Shown here piece by piece: positions 29,427-41,565 of a DNA stretch of 64,000 nucleotides (the stretch's first letter is position 1; each line of letters begins with the position of its first letter). The notes under the pieces are model-generated. The model saw nothing but the letters and a program-made list of their open reading frames with translations. It did not search any database and was not told the DNA's origin. Origin of the DNA: Roseospirillum parvum (lineage in GTDB: Bacteria > Pseudomonadota > Alphaproteobacteria > Rhodospirillales > Rhodospirillaceae). The position numbers and the translations under genes are program-made. The stretch lies in the NCBI RefSeq assembly GCF_900100455.1, contig NZ_FNCV01000002.1:434001-498000 (forward strand), given 5' to 3'.

Positions 29427-30542
29427 TCAGGCGTCGCGCGCGGCGAAGTCGATGCGGGGGTCGATCAGGTGGTAGGTCAGGTCGCTGGCCAGTTTCAGAA
29501 GCAGGCCGAGCAGGGTGAACACGTAGAGGGTTCCGAACATCACCGGGTAGTCGCGGTTGATGGCTGATTCGAAGCCCAGCAGGCCGAGGCCGTCGAGACT
29601 GAAGATGATCTCGGTCAGCATGGAGCCGGTGAACAGGATGGCGACGAAGGCGCCCGGAAAGCCGGCCACCACGATCAGCATGGCGTTTCTGAAGACGTGC
29701 CCGTAGAGCACCCGCTTGTCGGTCGCCCCCTTGGCCCGGGCGGTGGTCACGTACTGCTTGTTGATCTCTTCGAGGAAGGAGTTCTTGGTCAGCATGGTCA
29801 GGCCGGCGAAGCCGCCGATGACCATGGACAGCACGGGCAGGCAGATGTGCCACAGGTAGTCGGCGATGCGGGCCGGCCAGGAGAGGTTTTCCCAGTCGGG
29901 CGAGGTGAGGCCGCGCAGGGGGAACCAGTCGAGGTAGCTGCCGCCGGCGAACAGCACCACCAAAAGGATGGCGAACAGGAAGGCGGGGATGGCGTAGCCG
30001 ACGATGACCAGACCGCTGGTCAGCATGTCGAAGCGCGAGCCGTCGCGCACCGCCTTGGCGATGCCCAGCGGGATGGAGACCAGATAGACGATCAGGGTGG
30101 TCCACAGCCCCAGCGACACCGAGACCGGCATCTTGTCGGCGATCAGTTGGAGCACCGTGCGGTCGCGGTAGAAACTCTCGCCGAAATCGAAGGCCAGATA
30201 GTTGCCCATCATGTCGACAAAGCGCTCGAAGGGCGGCTTGTCGAAGCCGTACATGGCCTCGATGCGGGCAATCAGGGCGGGGTCGAGCCCCTGCGCCCCA
30301 CGATAGGAGCCGGCCGGCCCGCTGCCGCCGCCACCACCCGAGGAGGAGGCGGAGAAGCCCGCGTCGCCGCCGCCGCTGCCAGAGACGCGGGCGGTGGCGG
30401 CGATGTCGCTGCCCTGCAGGCGGGCCAGGGTCTGCTCGACCGGGCCGCCGGGGGCGAACTGCACGATGATGAAGTTGAGGATCATGATCCCCAGCAGGGT
30501 GGGGACGATGAGGATCAGCCGGCGCAGGGTGTAGGCAAGCAC
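29427..30542 (-). CDS. yejB: ABC transporter permease YejB
   Basis: A 371-residue inner-membrane permease of the DppB class with the N-terminal helix [22 protein letters not shown] and five further helices. The motif [21 protein letters not shown] is the ATPase-coupling loop. A Gly/Ser-rich linker (about residues 55-80), followed by [23 protein letters not shown], is typical of YejB. The start is GTG with AAGG just before, 4 bases after panC. A yejA binding-protein gene is not in the window next to it. Confidence 0.9.
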   Translation of the reverse strand: MLAYTLRRLILIVPTLLGIMILNFIIVQFAPGGPVEQTLARLQGSDIAATARVSGSGGGDAGFSASSSGGGGGSGPAGSYRGAQGLDPALIARIEAMYGFDKPPFERFVDMMGNYLAFDFGESFYRDRTVLQLIADKMPVSVSLGLWTTLIVYLVSIPLGIAKAVRDGSRFDMLTSGLVIVGYAIPAFLFAILLVVLFAGGSYLDWFPLRGLTSPDWENLSWPARIADYLWHICLPVLSMVIGGFAGLTMLTKNSFLEEINKQYVTTARAKGATDKRVLYGHVFRNAMLIVVAGFPGAFVAILFTGSMLTEIIFSLDGLGLLGFESAINRDYPVMFGTLYVFTLLGLLLKLASDLTYHLIDPRIDFAARDA

Positions 30543-30546
30543 GACC

Positions 30547-31425
30547 TTACTGGACCGGCATGTTGTCGATCAGCCGGGTGCGCCCCAGGTGGGCGGCGGC
30601 CAGGACACGGGCCGGGCGGTGGGTCTGGTCCGGGGCGCGCCGGCCGAGCACCGGCGACAGGTCGGCCTCGCGGCGCACTTCCAGGTAGTCCACCTTGTCG
30701 AAGCCGGCCTCGAACAGCTCGTCGATGCCTTCGCGGCAGGCGATGCCGACGTCCTCGCCCATGGCGACACGGCCGGCGACGCGGGCCAGCACGCGGGGCA
30801 GGTGGGCGGCGCGGGCCCGCTGCTCTTCCGTCAGGTAGGCGTTACGCGACGACAGGGCGAGGCCGTCCGGCTCGCGGACGATGGGCACCCCCTCGATGCG
30901 CACCCCGATGTCGAGGTCGGCGACCAGCCGGCGGATCACCTGAAGCTGCTGGAAGTCCTTTTCGCCGAACAGGGCGACATCGGGCCGGCACTGGTTCAAA
31001 AGCTTGGCGACGACCAGGGCCACGCCGTCGAAGAAGTGGGGCCGGGTGGTGGCGCACAGGCCCTCCGACACCCCGGACACCGAGACCTGGGTGGCGAAGC
31101 CTTCCGGGTACATGTCGCCAACCCCGGGGTAGTAGACCAGATGGGTCAGCCCCTCGGCGGCCAGACTGGCCCGGTCGTTCTCGAAATGGCGCGGGTAGCT
31201 GTCGAAGTCCTCGTGCGGGGCGAACTGGGTGGGGTTGACGAAGATCGACACCACCACCTTGTCGGCCATCTCGGCGGCCCGGCGGACCAGGGCCAGATGG
31301 CCGGCATGCAGCGAGCCCATGGTCGGCACCAGGGCGACCGAGGCGCCGGCGGCGCGCAGGGCGGCGACCTCGGCGCGCAACTCGCCCGGCGAGCGGGCAA
31401 CGGGGGGCAGCGCGGTGGATTTCAA
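30547..31425 (-). CDS. panC: Pantothenate synthetase
   Basis: A 292-residue enzyme that joins pantoate and beta-alanine using ATP in coenzyme A synthesis. The HIGH-class motif appears as [11 protein letters not shown], with [15 protein letters not shown] and the KMSKS-like SSRNAYL also visible. The frame is open to 31527, but the residues before [12 protein letters not shown] are not conserved, so I prefer TTG 31425; this start is uncertain. It lies 136 bases after mutS and runs straight into yejB, an unusual neighbour. Confidence 0.9.
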   Translation of the reverse strand: MKSTALPPVARSPGELRAEVAALRAAGASVALVPTMGSLHAGHLALVRRAAEMADKVVVSIFVNPTQFAPHEDFDSYPRHFENDRASLAAEGLTHLVYYPGVGDMYPEGFATQVSVSGVSEGLCATTRPHFFDGVALVVAKLLNQCRPDVALFGEKDFQQLQVIRRLVADLDIGVRIEGVPIVREPDGLALSSRNAYLTEEQRARAAHLPRVLARVAGRVAMGEDVGIACREGIDELFEAGFDKVDYLEVRREADLSPVLGRRAPDQTHRPARVLAAAHLGRTRLIDNMPVQ

Positions 31426-31560
31426 CTCGGGGGGAGACCTTCTTCGCGGCAGGAGCTCCGACACAGGACGCCCAAAGTGCCCAACAGCATGCGCCTTGCC
31501 AAGCCCCGATACGGTGACGGACGTCACACTCGGCCGAAAAAGGCCTGTCGGAACGATGTC

Positions 31561-34323
31561 CTAACCTGCCTCCGTCAGATGATTTTTCAGGTTGTAGAGG
31601 GCGTCCAGGGCCTGACGCGGGGTGAGCTGGTCGGGATCGAGTCCGGCCAGGGCCTCAAGCGCCGCGCGGCCGCCGGGGTCGAACGCCGCGCCGGAGTCGG
31701 ACTCGGGGTCCGGCTCGGGCGGGGCGGCGGCCGGGCGGGCGGTGGCGTGGGCGGCGAACAGCGGCAGGTCGGCGTCCGGGTGGCGGCGGTGACGGCTTTC
31801 CAACTCGCCCAGCACCGTTTCGGCGCGCTTCAGCACGGCCGGCGGCAACCCGGCCAGACGCGCCACGTGGATGCCGTAGGAGCGGTCGGCGGTGCCCGGC
31901 GCCACCTCGTGCAGGAAGACCACCCGGCCCTTCCACTCGCGCACCTTCATGGTCCGGCAGGTCAGCGCCTTGAGCTTGTCGGCGAGGTCGGTCAACTCGT
32001 GATAGTGGGTGGCGAACAGGGTCCGGCAGCGGTTGTGGTCGTGCAGGTGCTCCAGCGTCGCCCAGGCCAGGGCGAGGCCGTCGTAGGTGGCGGTGCCGCG
32101 CCCGATCTCGTCCAGGATGACCAGGGCGCGCGGCCCGGCTTGATTGAGGATGGCCGCCGTCTCGACCATCTCGACCATGAAGGTCGAGCGCCCGGCGGCC
32201 AGATCGTCGCTCGCCCCGACCCGGCTGAACAGCCGGTCGACGACGCCGATGCGGGCCGCCCGGGCGGGCACGAAGGCGCCGATCTGGGCGAGCACGGCGA
32301 TCAGCGCGTTCTGGCGCAGGAAGGTGCTCTTGCCGGCCATGTTGGGGCCGGTCAAAAGCCACAGCCGCTGCTCGGCGGTGAGGTCGCAGTCGTTGGCGAC
32401 GAAGGCCTCGCCGGCCTCGGCCAGGGCGGCCTCGACCACCGGGTGACGGCCGCCCTCGATCAGGAAGGCGTCGCTGGCGTCCACCGTGGGGCGGACATGG
32501 CCACGATCCACCGCCACCTCGGCCAGCCCGGCGATGACGTCGAGGAAGGCCAGGGCGCCGGCGGCGCGGGCGATCTCCTCGCCGCGCGCCAGCACCTCGC
32601 CGGCCAGATCGGCGAGCAGGGTCAGTTCCAGGGCCAGCGCCTTGTCGGCAGCGCCGCGCAGGCGGTTCTCCAGGTCCGACAGGGCAACGGTGGTGAAGCG
32701 CAGGGCCTGGGCGGTGGTCTGGCGGTGGACGAAGTCGGTGCCCGCCGCCGCGCCACCTTCCTCCAGGCGCGCGCGGCCGGCCGCCAGCAGCTTCTCGCCG
32801 TGCCGGGTGGGGACCTCGATATAGTAGCCCAGCACGTTGTTCTGCTTGATCTTCAGGCTCTGGATGCCGGTCTCGGCCACGTATTCGGCCTGCAGGGCGG
32901 CAATCAGCCGCTTGCTTTCGCTGGCCAGGGTGCGCAGCTCGTCCAGGTCCTGATGGTAGCCAGCGGCGATGAAGCCGCCGTCGCGGGCCATCAGCGGCGG
33001 TTCCGGCACCAGGGCGCGGCCCAGGCGCTCGACCAGGGGGCCGTGTTCGCCCAGCTCGGCCAGGGCGCGGGCCAGGGCAGCCGGCAGCCGCTCGCCGCCG
33101 GACAGCGCGCCCGCGCCCCGCCCGGTTCCCAGCAGGCCGGCGCCCAGCAGGTCGGCCTTGAGGTCCGGCACCTCGGCCAGCCCGGCGGCGATGGCGGCCA
33201 GGTCGCGCGGCCCGCCGCGCTCCAGCGACAGCCGCGACAGGGCGCGCAGCAGGTCGGGGACCCGCCGCAGGCGCTGGCGCAGGGCGTCGCGGGTGTCGCC
33301 CAGGCGGGTCAGCAGCTCGACCGAGGCGGCCCGCTCGGTGATCGCCTCGGGGTCGGTCAGCGGGGCGGCCAGCCAGGCCGCCAGTTGGCGCGCCCCGGGG
33401 CCGGTCACCGTGCGGTCGATGGCGGCCAGCAGACTGCCCGCCCGGGCCCCGGACAGGGTGGCCGAAAGCTCCAGGTTGCGGCGGGTGGCGGCGTCGATCT
33501 CGAGGATCGCCCCGGCGGCCACCGGGCGCGGCGGCTGAAGACGCGGCAGGCGGCCCTTCTGGGTCAACTCCAGGTAGTCGAGCAGGGTGCCGGCGGCGGC
33601 CACCCCGGGGGGCGAAAAGGCGCCGAAGCCCTCCAGCGTCGCCACCCCGAACACCTGTTCCAGGCGGCGCCGGGCGTTGGCGGCATCGAAGCGGCTGTCG
33701 GGCAGCGGGGTCAGACGGTCGCGCCAGGGGGCCAGGGTCTCGAACAGGGCGGGGTCCTGGGTCAGCGCCTCGGGCAGCAGCACCTCGCCGGGGGCGAGGC
33801 GGGCCAGCGCGGCGGCCAGGGCGGCCGGCCCCGGGGCCAGCGCCTGGACGGCGAACTCGCCGGTCGACATGTCGAGCCAGGCCAGCCCCGTCTCGCCCTT
33901 GAGGCGAGCCACGGCGGCCAGCCAGTTGGCCGCCCGGGCGCTCAGCAGGTTGTCCTCGGACAGGGTGCCCGGGGTGATCAGGCGCACCACCTCGCGGTTG
34001 ACCAGGGCCTTCGAGCCCCGTTTGCGGCGCGCCTCGGCGGGGTCCTCGGTCTGCTCGCAGACCGCCACCTTGAAGCCCTTCTCGATCAGCCGGGTGAGGT
34101 AGCTTTCGTGGCTGTGCACCGGCACGCCGCACATCGGGATGGGCTGGCCCAGGTGCTCGCCGCGTTTGGTCAGGGCGATGTCGAGCGCCGCCGCCGCCTG
34201 CTCGGCGTCCGCGAAGAACAGCTCGTAGAAGTCGCCCATGCGGTAGAACAGCAGACAGTCCGGGTGCTCGGCCTTGAGCCCCAGGTACTGGGCCATCATC
34301 GGGGTGGGCTTGGCGTCGGACAC
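31561..34323 (-). CDS. mutS: DNA mismatch repair protein MutS
   Basis: A 920-residue MutS. The mismatch-contact [11 protein letters not shown] motif lies near residue 26-36, and the ATPase has Walker [26 protein letters not shown] and the late THYHEL motif. The C-terminal tail ends [14 protein letters not shown], the MutS tetramerisation region. The start is GTG 34323 with CAGGA upstream; the much longer open frame above it is not conserved. It recognises mispairs and recruits MutL. Length matches the alphaproteobacterial family. Confidence 0.95.
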   Translation of the reverse strand: MSDAKPTPMMAQYLGLKAEHPDCLLFYRMGDFYELFFADAEQAAAALDIALTKRGEHLGQPIPMCGVPVHSHESYLTRLIEKGFKVAVCEQTEDPAEARRKRGSKALVNREVVRLITPGTLSEDNLLSARAANWLAAVARLKGETGLAWLDMSTGEFAVQALAPGPAALAAALARLAPGEVLLPEALTQDPALFETLAPWRDRLTPLPDSRFDAANARRRLEQVFGVATLEGFGAFSPPGVAAAGTLLDYLELTQKGRLPRLQPPRPVAAGAILEIDAATRRNLELSATLSGARAGSLLAAIDRTVTGPGARQLAAWLAAPLTDPEAITERAASVELLTRLGDTRDALRQRLRRVPDLLRALSRLSLERGGPRDLAAIAAGLAEVPDLKADLLGAGLLGTGRGAGALSGGERLPAALARALAELGEHGPLVERLGRALVPEPPLMARDGGFIAAGYHQDLDELRTLASESKRLIAALQAEYVAETGIQSLKIKQNNVLGYYIEVPTRHGEKLLAAGRARLEEGGAAAGTDFVHRQTTAQALRFTTVALSDLENRLRGAADKALALELTLLADLAGEVLARGEEIARAAGALAFLDVIAGLAEVAVDRGHVRPTVDASDAFLIEGGRHPVVEAALAEAGEAFVANDCDLTAEQRLWLLTGPNMAGKSTFLRQNALIAVLAQIGAFVPARAARIGVVDRLFSRVGASDDLAAGRSTFMVEMVETAAILNQAGPRALVILDEIGRGTATYDGLALAWATLEHLHDHNRCRTLFATHYHELTDLADKLKALTCRTMKVREWKGRVVFLHEVAPGTADRSYGIHVARLAGLPPAVLKRAETVLGELESRHRRHPDADLPLFAAHATARPAAAPPEPDPESDSGAAFDPGGRAALEALAGLDPDQLTPRQALDALYNLKNHLTEAG

Positions 34324-34515
34324 GGCGATTCCTGGCGGGTGGGCGGGCGGGTGGACGGGCGGGCGGGGGGGGTGGATGGACGAGCGGGCGGGGGGTGGAT
34401 GGCGGGGTGGGCAACATGGACAGCCACCCGGGGCGATGCTATGTCCAGGGAGGGTGCGGGGCAAGGCCCGCCCGGCGCCCTCCCCTTCCCGAAACGCTTG
34501 AGGACACCCAGCCCC

Positions 34516-35061
34516 GTGAGCGACCCGCAAGACGCCTCCCCGGCCGACCCGCAAGACACCCCCCCGCCCGCCGGCCCGGTGCGCGAGGTGGTCGGCGTGT
34601 TCACCGACCGCCCCGGGTTCGAAAACGCCGTCCGCGCCCTGAGCGCGGCCGGCTTCGCCCAGGCCGACATTTCCATCCTGTCGTCGCACAGCTCGCTGGA
34701 AGCTGCCTTCGCCGAGCCGGACGAGGAAAAATCCCTGAGCGAGCGCCTGCTGCCCTTCCTCGGCGAGCTGCGCTACGAGACGCCGCTCATCACCGCCGGC
34801 CTGATCGCCCTGGCCAGCGGCCCCACGGCAGCCGCCGTGGCCGGGCTGGTCGCCGCCGGGGTGGGCGGTCTGGCGGTCAAGGACCTGCTGGACGAGATCG
34901 CCGCCGAGCCGCACCGCGAGGAATTCGAACAGGCCCTGAAGGATGGCAACATCCTGCTCTGGGTGGCCATCAAGGACGCCGGGACCGAGACCCGGGCCCG
35001 CCAGATCCTGGCCGAGGCCGGGGCGCGCGACATCCACCTGCACGACCGCCCGGCCGGCTGA
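34516..35061 (+). CDS. Small stress-type protein with Gly/Ala-rich hydrophobic segment
   Basis: A 181-residue protein I do not recognise precisely. A Pro/Asp-rich head (1-25) precedes a ferredoxin-like part [19 protein letters not shown], reminiscent of the general-stress 17M-like domain. A Gly/Ala-rich hydrophobic stretch follows (about 90-120, [20 protein letters not shown]), and a second half-domain ends with [19 protein letters not shown]. Start is GTG with GAGGA upstream. It is divergent from mutS; the 190 bases between are a G-rich, low-complexity run. Membrane association is possible. Confidence 0.75.
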   Translation: MSDPQDASPADPQDTPPPAGPVREVVGVFTDRPGFENAVRALSAAGFAQADISILSSHSSLEAAFAEPDEEKSLSERLLPFLGELRYETPLITAGLIALASGPTAAAVAGLVAAGVGGLAVKDLLDEIAAEPHREEFEQALKDGNILLWVAIKDAGTETRARQILAEAGARDIHLHDRPAG

Positions 35062-35149
35062 GCCCGCCCGACCCGCCCGGCCCGCTGGTGTCCGCCGGGG
35101 CGCTGGCCCGGCCCTTTCCCCCACTCCCAGCCCCGGGTTGCCCGCCGCC

Positions 35150-37486
<2,337 letters not shown>

Positions 37487-37565
37487 AACCGTCATGGTTC
37501 TGTTGCCGGTGGTGCCGTAAACTGGCCCATCGTCCGGCGACAAGCCGACGGGCGGCCTGATGGGC

Positions 37566-37673
37566 GACGGAACAGCCCACGGGACAGATGACGGGACAGG
37601 TGACGGGGCAGGCGACGGAACAGGCGGCGAAACCGCCGACCAAACCGCCGACGGAACAGCCGACGGGGCAGGC
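37566..37673 (+). repeat. 12-bp tandem repeat at the phoR start
   Basis: Nine degenerate copies of a 12-base unit (GACGGAACAGCC / GACGGGGCAGGC type) occupy this stretch. Read in the phoR frame they give a tetrapeptide series (TGQ-A, TEQ-A, TKP-P). They cover both candidate start codons. Confidence 0.75.
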
Positions 37674-39150
37674 GATGTGGCATCGACACTCGCTGTGGGA
37701 TTTCGCCATGCTGGCGGCGGCGGTCGGGCTGCCGGCGGGGCTCGGGCTCGGCCTGCTGGTCGCCCTGGGGCGGCTCGACCCGCTGCCGGCGATCCTCACC
37801 ATGGCCGGGGTGATGGCCCTCACCGCCGCCCTGATCCTGCCCCGCTTCCGCGACCTCGAGCGCATCTCGCGCTTCGCCGCCGACCTCTCCGACCGCGGCG
37901 ACCTGCCGGTGCCGGTGCCCCGCCACTCGCGCGCCGCCGCCGAGCTGGCCCAGTCCATCGCCCGCCTGCGCCGCTCGTGGGAAACCCAGAGCGGCCAGCT
38001 CAAGTCGCTGGCCCTGTCGCATGAAACGGTGCTCGACAGCCTGCCCGACCCGTTGATCATGGTCGATCCCGGGGGCGTGGTGCGGCGCGCCAACCTGGCC
38101 GCCCGGCTGGTTCTCGGCCGGGTGCTGGAAAACCAGGAGGTGACCCAGGTCTTCCGCGACCCGCTGGTGCTGGAGGCGGTCGAGGCGGTGCTGGCCGGGG
38201 CCGGCGGGCGCGAGGTGCCCTATGTGGTGCCGGTGCCGGTGCGCCGCGACTTCACCCTGCGCGTCGAACCGCTGCCCACCGCCACCGCCGAGGGCGCGGT
38301 GGCCATGCTGATGCTGCACGACATCACCACCCTGGTGCGCATGGAACAGATGCGGGCCGACTTCGTGGCCAACGCCAGCCACGAGCTGCGCACCCCGCTG
38401 TCCAGCCTGCTCGGCTTCATCGAAACCCTGCGCGGCCCGGCCCACGACGACGCCGAGGCGCGCGACCGCTTCCTGATCATCATGCAGGAGCAGGCGCAGC
38501 GCATGAACCGGCTGATCGAGGACCTGCTGTCGCTGTCGCGCATCGAGCTGATGGAGCACACCCCGCCGACCGGCGCGGTGCGCCTGGAGCGCGTCGTCTC
38601 GGCGGTGGTCGGGGCGCTGGAACCGCAGGCCCGGGCCCAGGGGGTGACGGTCGAGACCGCCCTGCCCGACGACCTGCCGGCGGTCATCGGCGAGCGCGAG
38701 GAGCTGGCCCAGGTGATCCAGAACCTGTTGGCCAACGCCATCAAGTACGGGGTGCCGGCGGGGGCCAGCGCGGGCCGGGTGGAGATCACCGCCGGCACCC
38801 TGCGCCGGGGCCCGGTGGCGATGCCCCAGGCGACCCGGGCCGACTGCGTGTTCGTCGCGGTCCGCGACCACGGCGACGGCATCCCCAAGGAACACCTGCC
38901 GCGCCTCACCGAGCGCTTCTACCGGGTCGACAGCGCCCGCTCGCGCCAGTTGGGCGGCACCGGGCTGGGGCTGGCCATCGTCAAGCACATCCTGAACCGC
39001 CACCGGGCCGCCATGGTGGTCGACAGCCAGGTGGGCGGGGGCACCACCTTCACCGTCTACCTGCCCCGGGCGGCCAGCGGGCAGCAGTTGGACGACGACC
39101 CGCCCGGCCCCTCGCCGCGCCCGGCGCGCGGCAACCCGGCGGCGGCCTGA
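37588..39150 (+). CDS. phoR: Phosphate regulon sensor kinase PhoR
   Basis: A membrane histidine kinase of up to 520 residues. The first 29 codons are the tandem repeat, so the functional start may be ATG 37675 (MWHRHSLWDF, 491 residues). Two helices follow (about 35-80), then a PAS domain with LDSLPDPLIMVDPGG. HisKA is ASHELRTPLSSLLGFIETL with the phospho-acceptor His, and the ATPase has NLLANAIKY, DHGDGI and GTGLGLAIVKH. The PAS/HisKA wording is that of alphaproteobacterial PhoR, the partner of PhoB. It is about 23 kb from phoB, so the pair is split. It follows maeB by 101 bases. Confidence 0.85.
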   Translation: MTGQVTGQATEQAAKPPTKPPTEQPTGQAMWHRHSLWDFAMLAAAVGLPAGLGLGLLVALGRLDPLPAILTMAGVMALTAALILPRFRDLERISRFAADLSDRGDLPVPVPRHSRAAAELAQSIARLRRSWETQSGQLKSLALSHETVLDSLPDPLIMVDPGGVVRRANLAARLVLGRVLENQEVTQVFRDPLVLEAVEAVLAGAGGREVPYVVPVPVRRDFTLRVEPLPTATAEGAVAMLMLHDITTLVRMEQMRADFVANASHELRTPLSSLLGFIETLRGPAHDDAEARDRFLIIMQEQAQRMNRLIEDLLSLSRIELMEHTPPTGAVRLERVVSAVVGALEPQARAQGVTVETALPDDLPAVIGEREELAQVIQNLLANAIKYGVPAGASAGRVEITAGTLRRGPVAMPQATRADCVFVAVRDHGDGIPKEHLPRLTERFYRVDSARSRQLGGTGLGLAIVKHILNRHRAAMVVDSQVGGGTTFTVYLPRAASGQQLDDDPPGPSPRPARGNPAAA

Positions 39151-39272
39151 GGGCGGCGATCCGGCGGCGGGGGGGAACGGCACCCTCAACGGGGCGTTGA
39201 GCCAATCGCACCCGGGGCGTACCATCGGCTGTTGGCCCCCACCCGACAGATCCGCCCCGAAAGGTCCGCCCC

Positions 39273-39617
39273 GTGCCCCGTCCGCTGTTCCTGGCCGCCG
39301 CCGTGGCGGTTCTGCTCGCCTCGCCCGCCGCCGCCCAGTCGCCGGAAGCCGCGTTCGGCATCCTGGACGGCTGCCGCGTCGCCCAGACCCTGGACGACGG
39401 CCGCGCCCTGGTCCTCGACTGCGGCACCCTGGCCCCGGCCCAGGTGGCGGCCCACTATGAAGAAAAGCTCGCCGAGGCCGGCTACCAGACGGTGCACGCC
39501 ACCCGCGCCGCCGGCCTGACCATGATCCTGTTCGATGGCCACGGCCAACGAGGCACCCTGGCGGTGGCGGCGGAGGACGGCGCCACCGGGGTGTCCATCG
39601 GCTTCACCGCCCCCTGA
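39273..39617 (+). CDS. Small exported protein, unknown function
   Basis: A 114-residue protein with a clear signal peptide (RPLFLAAAVAVLLASPAAAQ, cleavage after about residue 22). The mature part of about 92 residues has two cysteines (GCRVAQ and DCGTLAP) that could form a disulphide, and an AHYEEKLAEAGYQTVHA helix-strand pair. I do not recognise the family. It starts at GTG with AAGG upstream and is 23 bases before another exported protein on the same strand. Confidence 0.7.
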   Translation: MPRPLFLAAAVAVLLASPAAAQSPEAAFGILDGCRVAQTLDDGRALVLDCGTLAPAQVAAHYEEKLAEAGYQTVHATRAAGLTMILFDGHGQRGTLAVAAEDGATGVSIGFTAP

Positions 39618-39640
39618 TCCCGCATCCCTGGAGGTTCCCC

Positions 39641-40216
39641 ATGCTGCGTCCCGTTCCCTTTCTGCTGGCCGCCCTGCTGCTCTGCGCGGCGCCGCTGAGT
39701 TCCCCGGCCTGGGCCGACGAGATCGAGGACAGCCTGCAGGCGGCGCTCGACGCCTACCGCGACGGCGACCTCGCCCTGGCCAAGGAGGAGTTGGACTACG
39801 CCGGCCAGATGCTGTCGGAAAAGAAGGCCGCCGGGCTGGCCGACTTCCTGCCCGAGCCGCTGTCCGGCTGGGAGCGCCAGGACGGCGACACCCAGGCCAT
39901 GACCGCCGGCATGATGGGCGGCGGCATGAGCGCCAGCGCCAGCTATTCCAACGGCGACACGCGGCTGGAGATCAGTCTGGTCGCCGACAGCCCGATGGTC
40001 GGCGCCCTGGCGGCGGTGTTCAACAACGCCGCCATGATGGGCCAGATGGGCAAGCTTCGGCGCATCGACCGCCAGAAGGTGATCGAGACCGAGGAGGGCG
40101 AATTGCAGGCGGTGATCGACAACCGCATCCTGGTCTCGATCAACGGCCCGGCCCCGGTCGAGGACAAGGAGGCCTACTTCAAGGCCCTGGACATCGACGG
40201 CCTGGAAGACTTCTGA
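39641..40216 (+). CDS. Exported protein, unknown function
   Basis: A 191-residue protein with a signal peptide ending PAWA near residue 25. The mature chain has a helical repeat-like start (SLQAALDAYRDGDLALAKEELDYAGQML) that resembles a single TPR-like hairpin. It continues with LPEPLSGWERQDGDTQAM, a Gly/Met-rich stretch AGMMGGGMSAS and a strand-rich end. It probably resides in the periplasm. It follows 39273-39617 closely, so both may belong to one transcription unit. Function unknown. Confidence 0.72.
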   Translation: MLRPVPFLLAALLLCAAPLSSPAWADEIEDSLQAALDAYRDGDLALAKEELDYAGQMLSEKKAAGLADFLPEPLSGWERQDGDTQAMTAGMMGGGMSASASYSNGDTRLEISLVADSPMVGALAAVFNNAAMMGQMGKLRRIDRQKVIETEEGELQAVIDNRILVSINGPAPVEDKEAYFKALDIDGLEDF

Positions 40217-40248
40217 GGGGCTCAAGGGCGGCCGGTTGGGGCGCCGCC

Positions 40249-41565
40249 CTACAGCTTGCGCAGCCTGGCGATCAGGTCGAGCAGGGCGTTGGCGCTGTCG
40301 AGCAGGCCGGGAACCCCGGCCAACCCCTCGGCCAGCCGCCGCACGCCCTGCCCCAGGGTCTTGAGCAGGCCGGGGCTGGCCTTGGGGTCGGCGGCCTGGG
40401 CGAGAAGTTCCCGCGCCCCCTCGGCCAGTTCCCGCCCCTGCCCGGCGTGTTCTTCCGGCACCCGCCCCAACGCCTCTTCCAGCGCCGCCAGCCGGCTTTC
40501 CAGCGCCTCCTGGTCGGCCGCGAAGACCGTCGAGGTGCCGATGATCTGGCCCAGATTGTGGACCAGCGCGCCCTGAAAGACATTGGCCCCCCTGAAGTCG
40601 CCGCTGTTGTTGAAGGTATTCAATCCGCTGCCCTCCGAGGGTGGGGTGCCGATCCGGGCGTCGAGACCTTCGAGGTTTCGGCGCACGATCTGAGTGTGGG
40701 AGTGATCCGGCCCGAGGCGCTTTTCGAAGATGCCCAGGGCGCGCCCGATGTGCTCTCGGGCCGCAACCAGATCGCCCTGGGCCCGGAGCAAAGCGCCCAG
40801 GTTGTTGAGGCTGATGGCCACGTTCGGATGATCAGGCCCCAGCGCCCGCTCCTGGATGGCCAGGGCACGTTCATGGGACGCCCGGCCGCCGGACAGATCG
40901 CCCCGGGCCTGGAGCACAAGGCCCAGGTTGTTGAGGCTGGTGGCCACGTCCGGGTGGTGAGGTTCCAGCGCCTGCTCCCGGATGGCCAGGGCCCGTTCCT
41001 GGTGCGCCCGGGCGCCGGACAGATCGCCCTGGTCCTGGAGCACACCGCCCAGGTTGTTGAGGCTGGTGGCCACGTCCGGGTGGTCAGGTCCCAGCTTCCG
41101 CTCCCGGATGGCCAGGGCACGTTCATGGGACGCCCGGGCGCCGGACAGATCGCCCTGATCCTGGAGCACGCAACCCAGGTTGTTGAGGCTTTTGGCGACG
41201 TCCGGGTGATCAGGCTCCAGCGCCTGCTCCTGGATGGCCAGGGCCCGTTCCAGGTGCGCCCGGGCGCTGGACAGATCGCCCTGGGCATAAAGCACACTGC
41301 CCAGGTTGTTGAGGCTGGTGGCCACGTCCGGGTGGTCAGGTTCCAGAGCCCGCTCCCGGATGGCCAAGGCCCGTTCCAGGTGCGCCCGGGCGCCGGACAG
41401 ATCACTCTGGGCTCGGAGCACCTCGCCCAGGTTGTTGTTGAGCGTGGCGAGGATCGGATCGTTTGCGTCCCTGCGCCGTGCCTCAAGGTCCAGGGCCCTC
41501 TGACAAGCCTCTTTTGCCGCCGCATACGCAGCGATCATCCGAAGGTGGGCGCCCAACGCAGTCAC
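40249..41565 (-). CDS. TPR (kinesin-light-chain type) protein with C-terminal GQIIGT motif
   Basis: A 438-residue protein, counted from the GTG that overlaps the stop of the NB-ARC gene as GTGA. Residues about 30-290 are six 42-residue KLC-type TPR units of the form DHPDVATSLNNLG..L.AQGDL..A; the units are nearly identical at DNA level. Then comes a 27-residue Gly/Asn-rich motif (FNNSGDFRGANVFQGA, then GQIIGT), and after it a helical tail of about 95 residues ending LLDLIARLRKL. The same motif opens the NB-ARC protein. In related NLR-like proteins ATPase and TPR parts are one chain, so this is either a coupled pair or a split gene. Confidence 0.82.
   Translation of the reverse strand: MTALGAHLRMIAAYAAAKEACQRALDLEARRRDANDPILATLNNNLGEVLRAQSDLSGARAHLERALAIRERALEPDHPDVATSLNNLGSVLYAQGDLSSARAHLERALAIQEQALEPDHPDVAKSLNNLGCVLQDQGDLSGARASHERALAIRERKLGPDHPDVATSLNNLGGVLQDQGDLSGARAHQERALAIREQALEPHHPDVATSLNNLGLVLQARGDLSGGRASHERALAIQERALGPDHPNVAISLNNLGALLRAQGDLVAAREHIGRALGIFEKRLGPDHSHTQIVRRNLEGLDARIGTPPSEGSGLNTFNNSGDFRGANVFQGALVHNLGQIIGTSTVFAADQEALESRLAALEEALGRVPEEHAGQGRELAEGARELLAQAADPKASPGLLKTLGQGVRRLAEGLAGVPGLLDSANALLDLIARLRKL

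Noticed and set aside
30589-35061. A 1490-codon plus-strand frame opposite panC and mutS
   Set aside because: Low-complexity composition and full overlap with two certain genes; only its last 181 codons (from GTG 34516) form a separate plausible gene.
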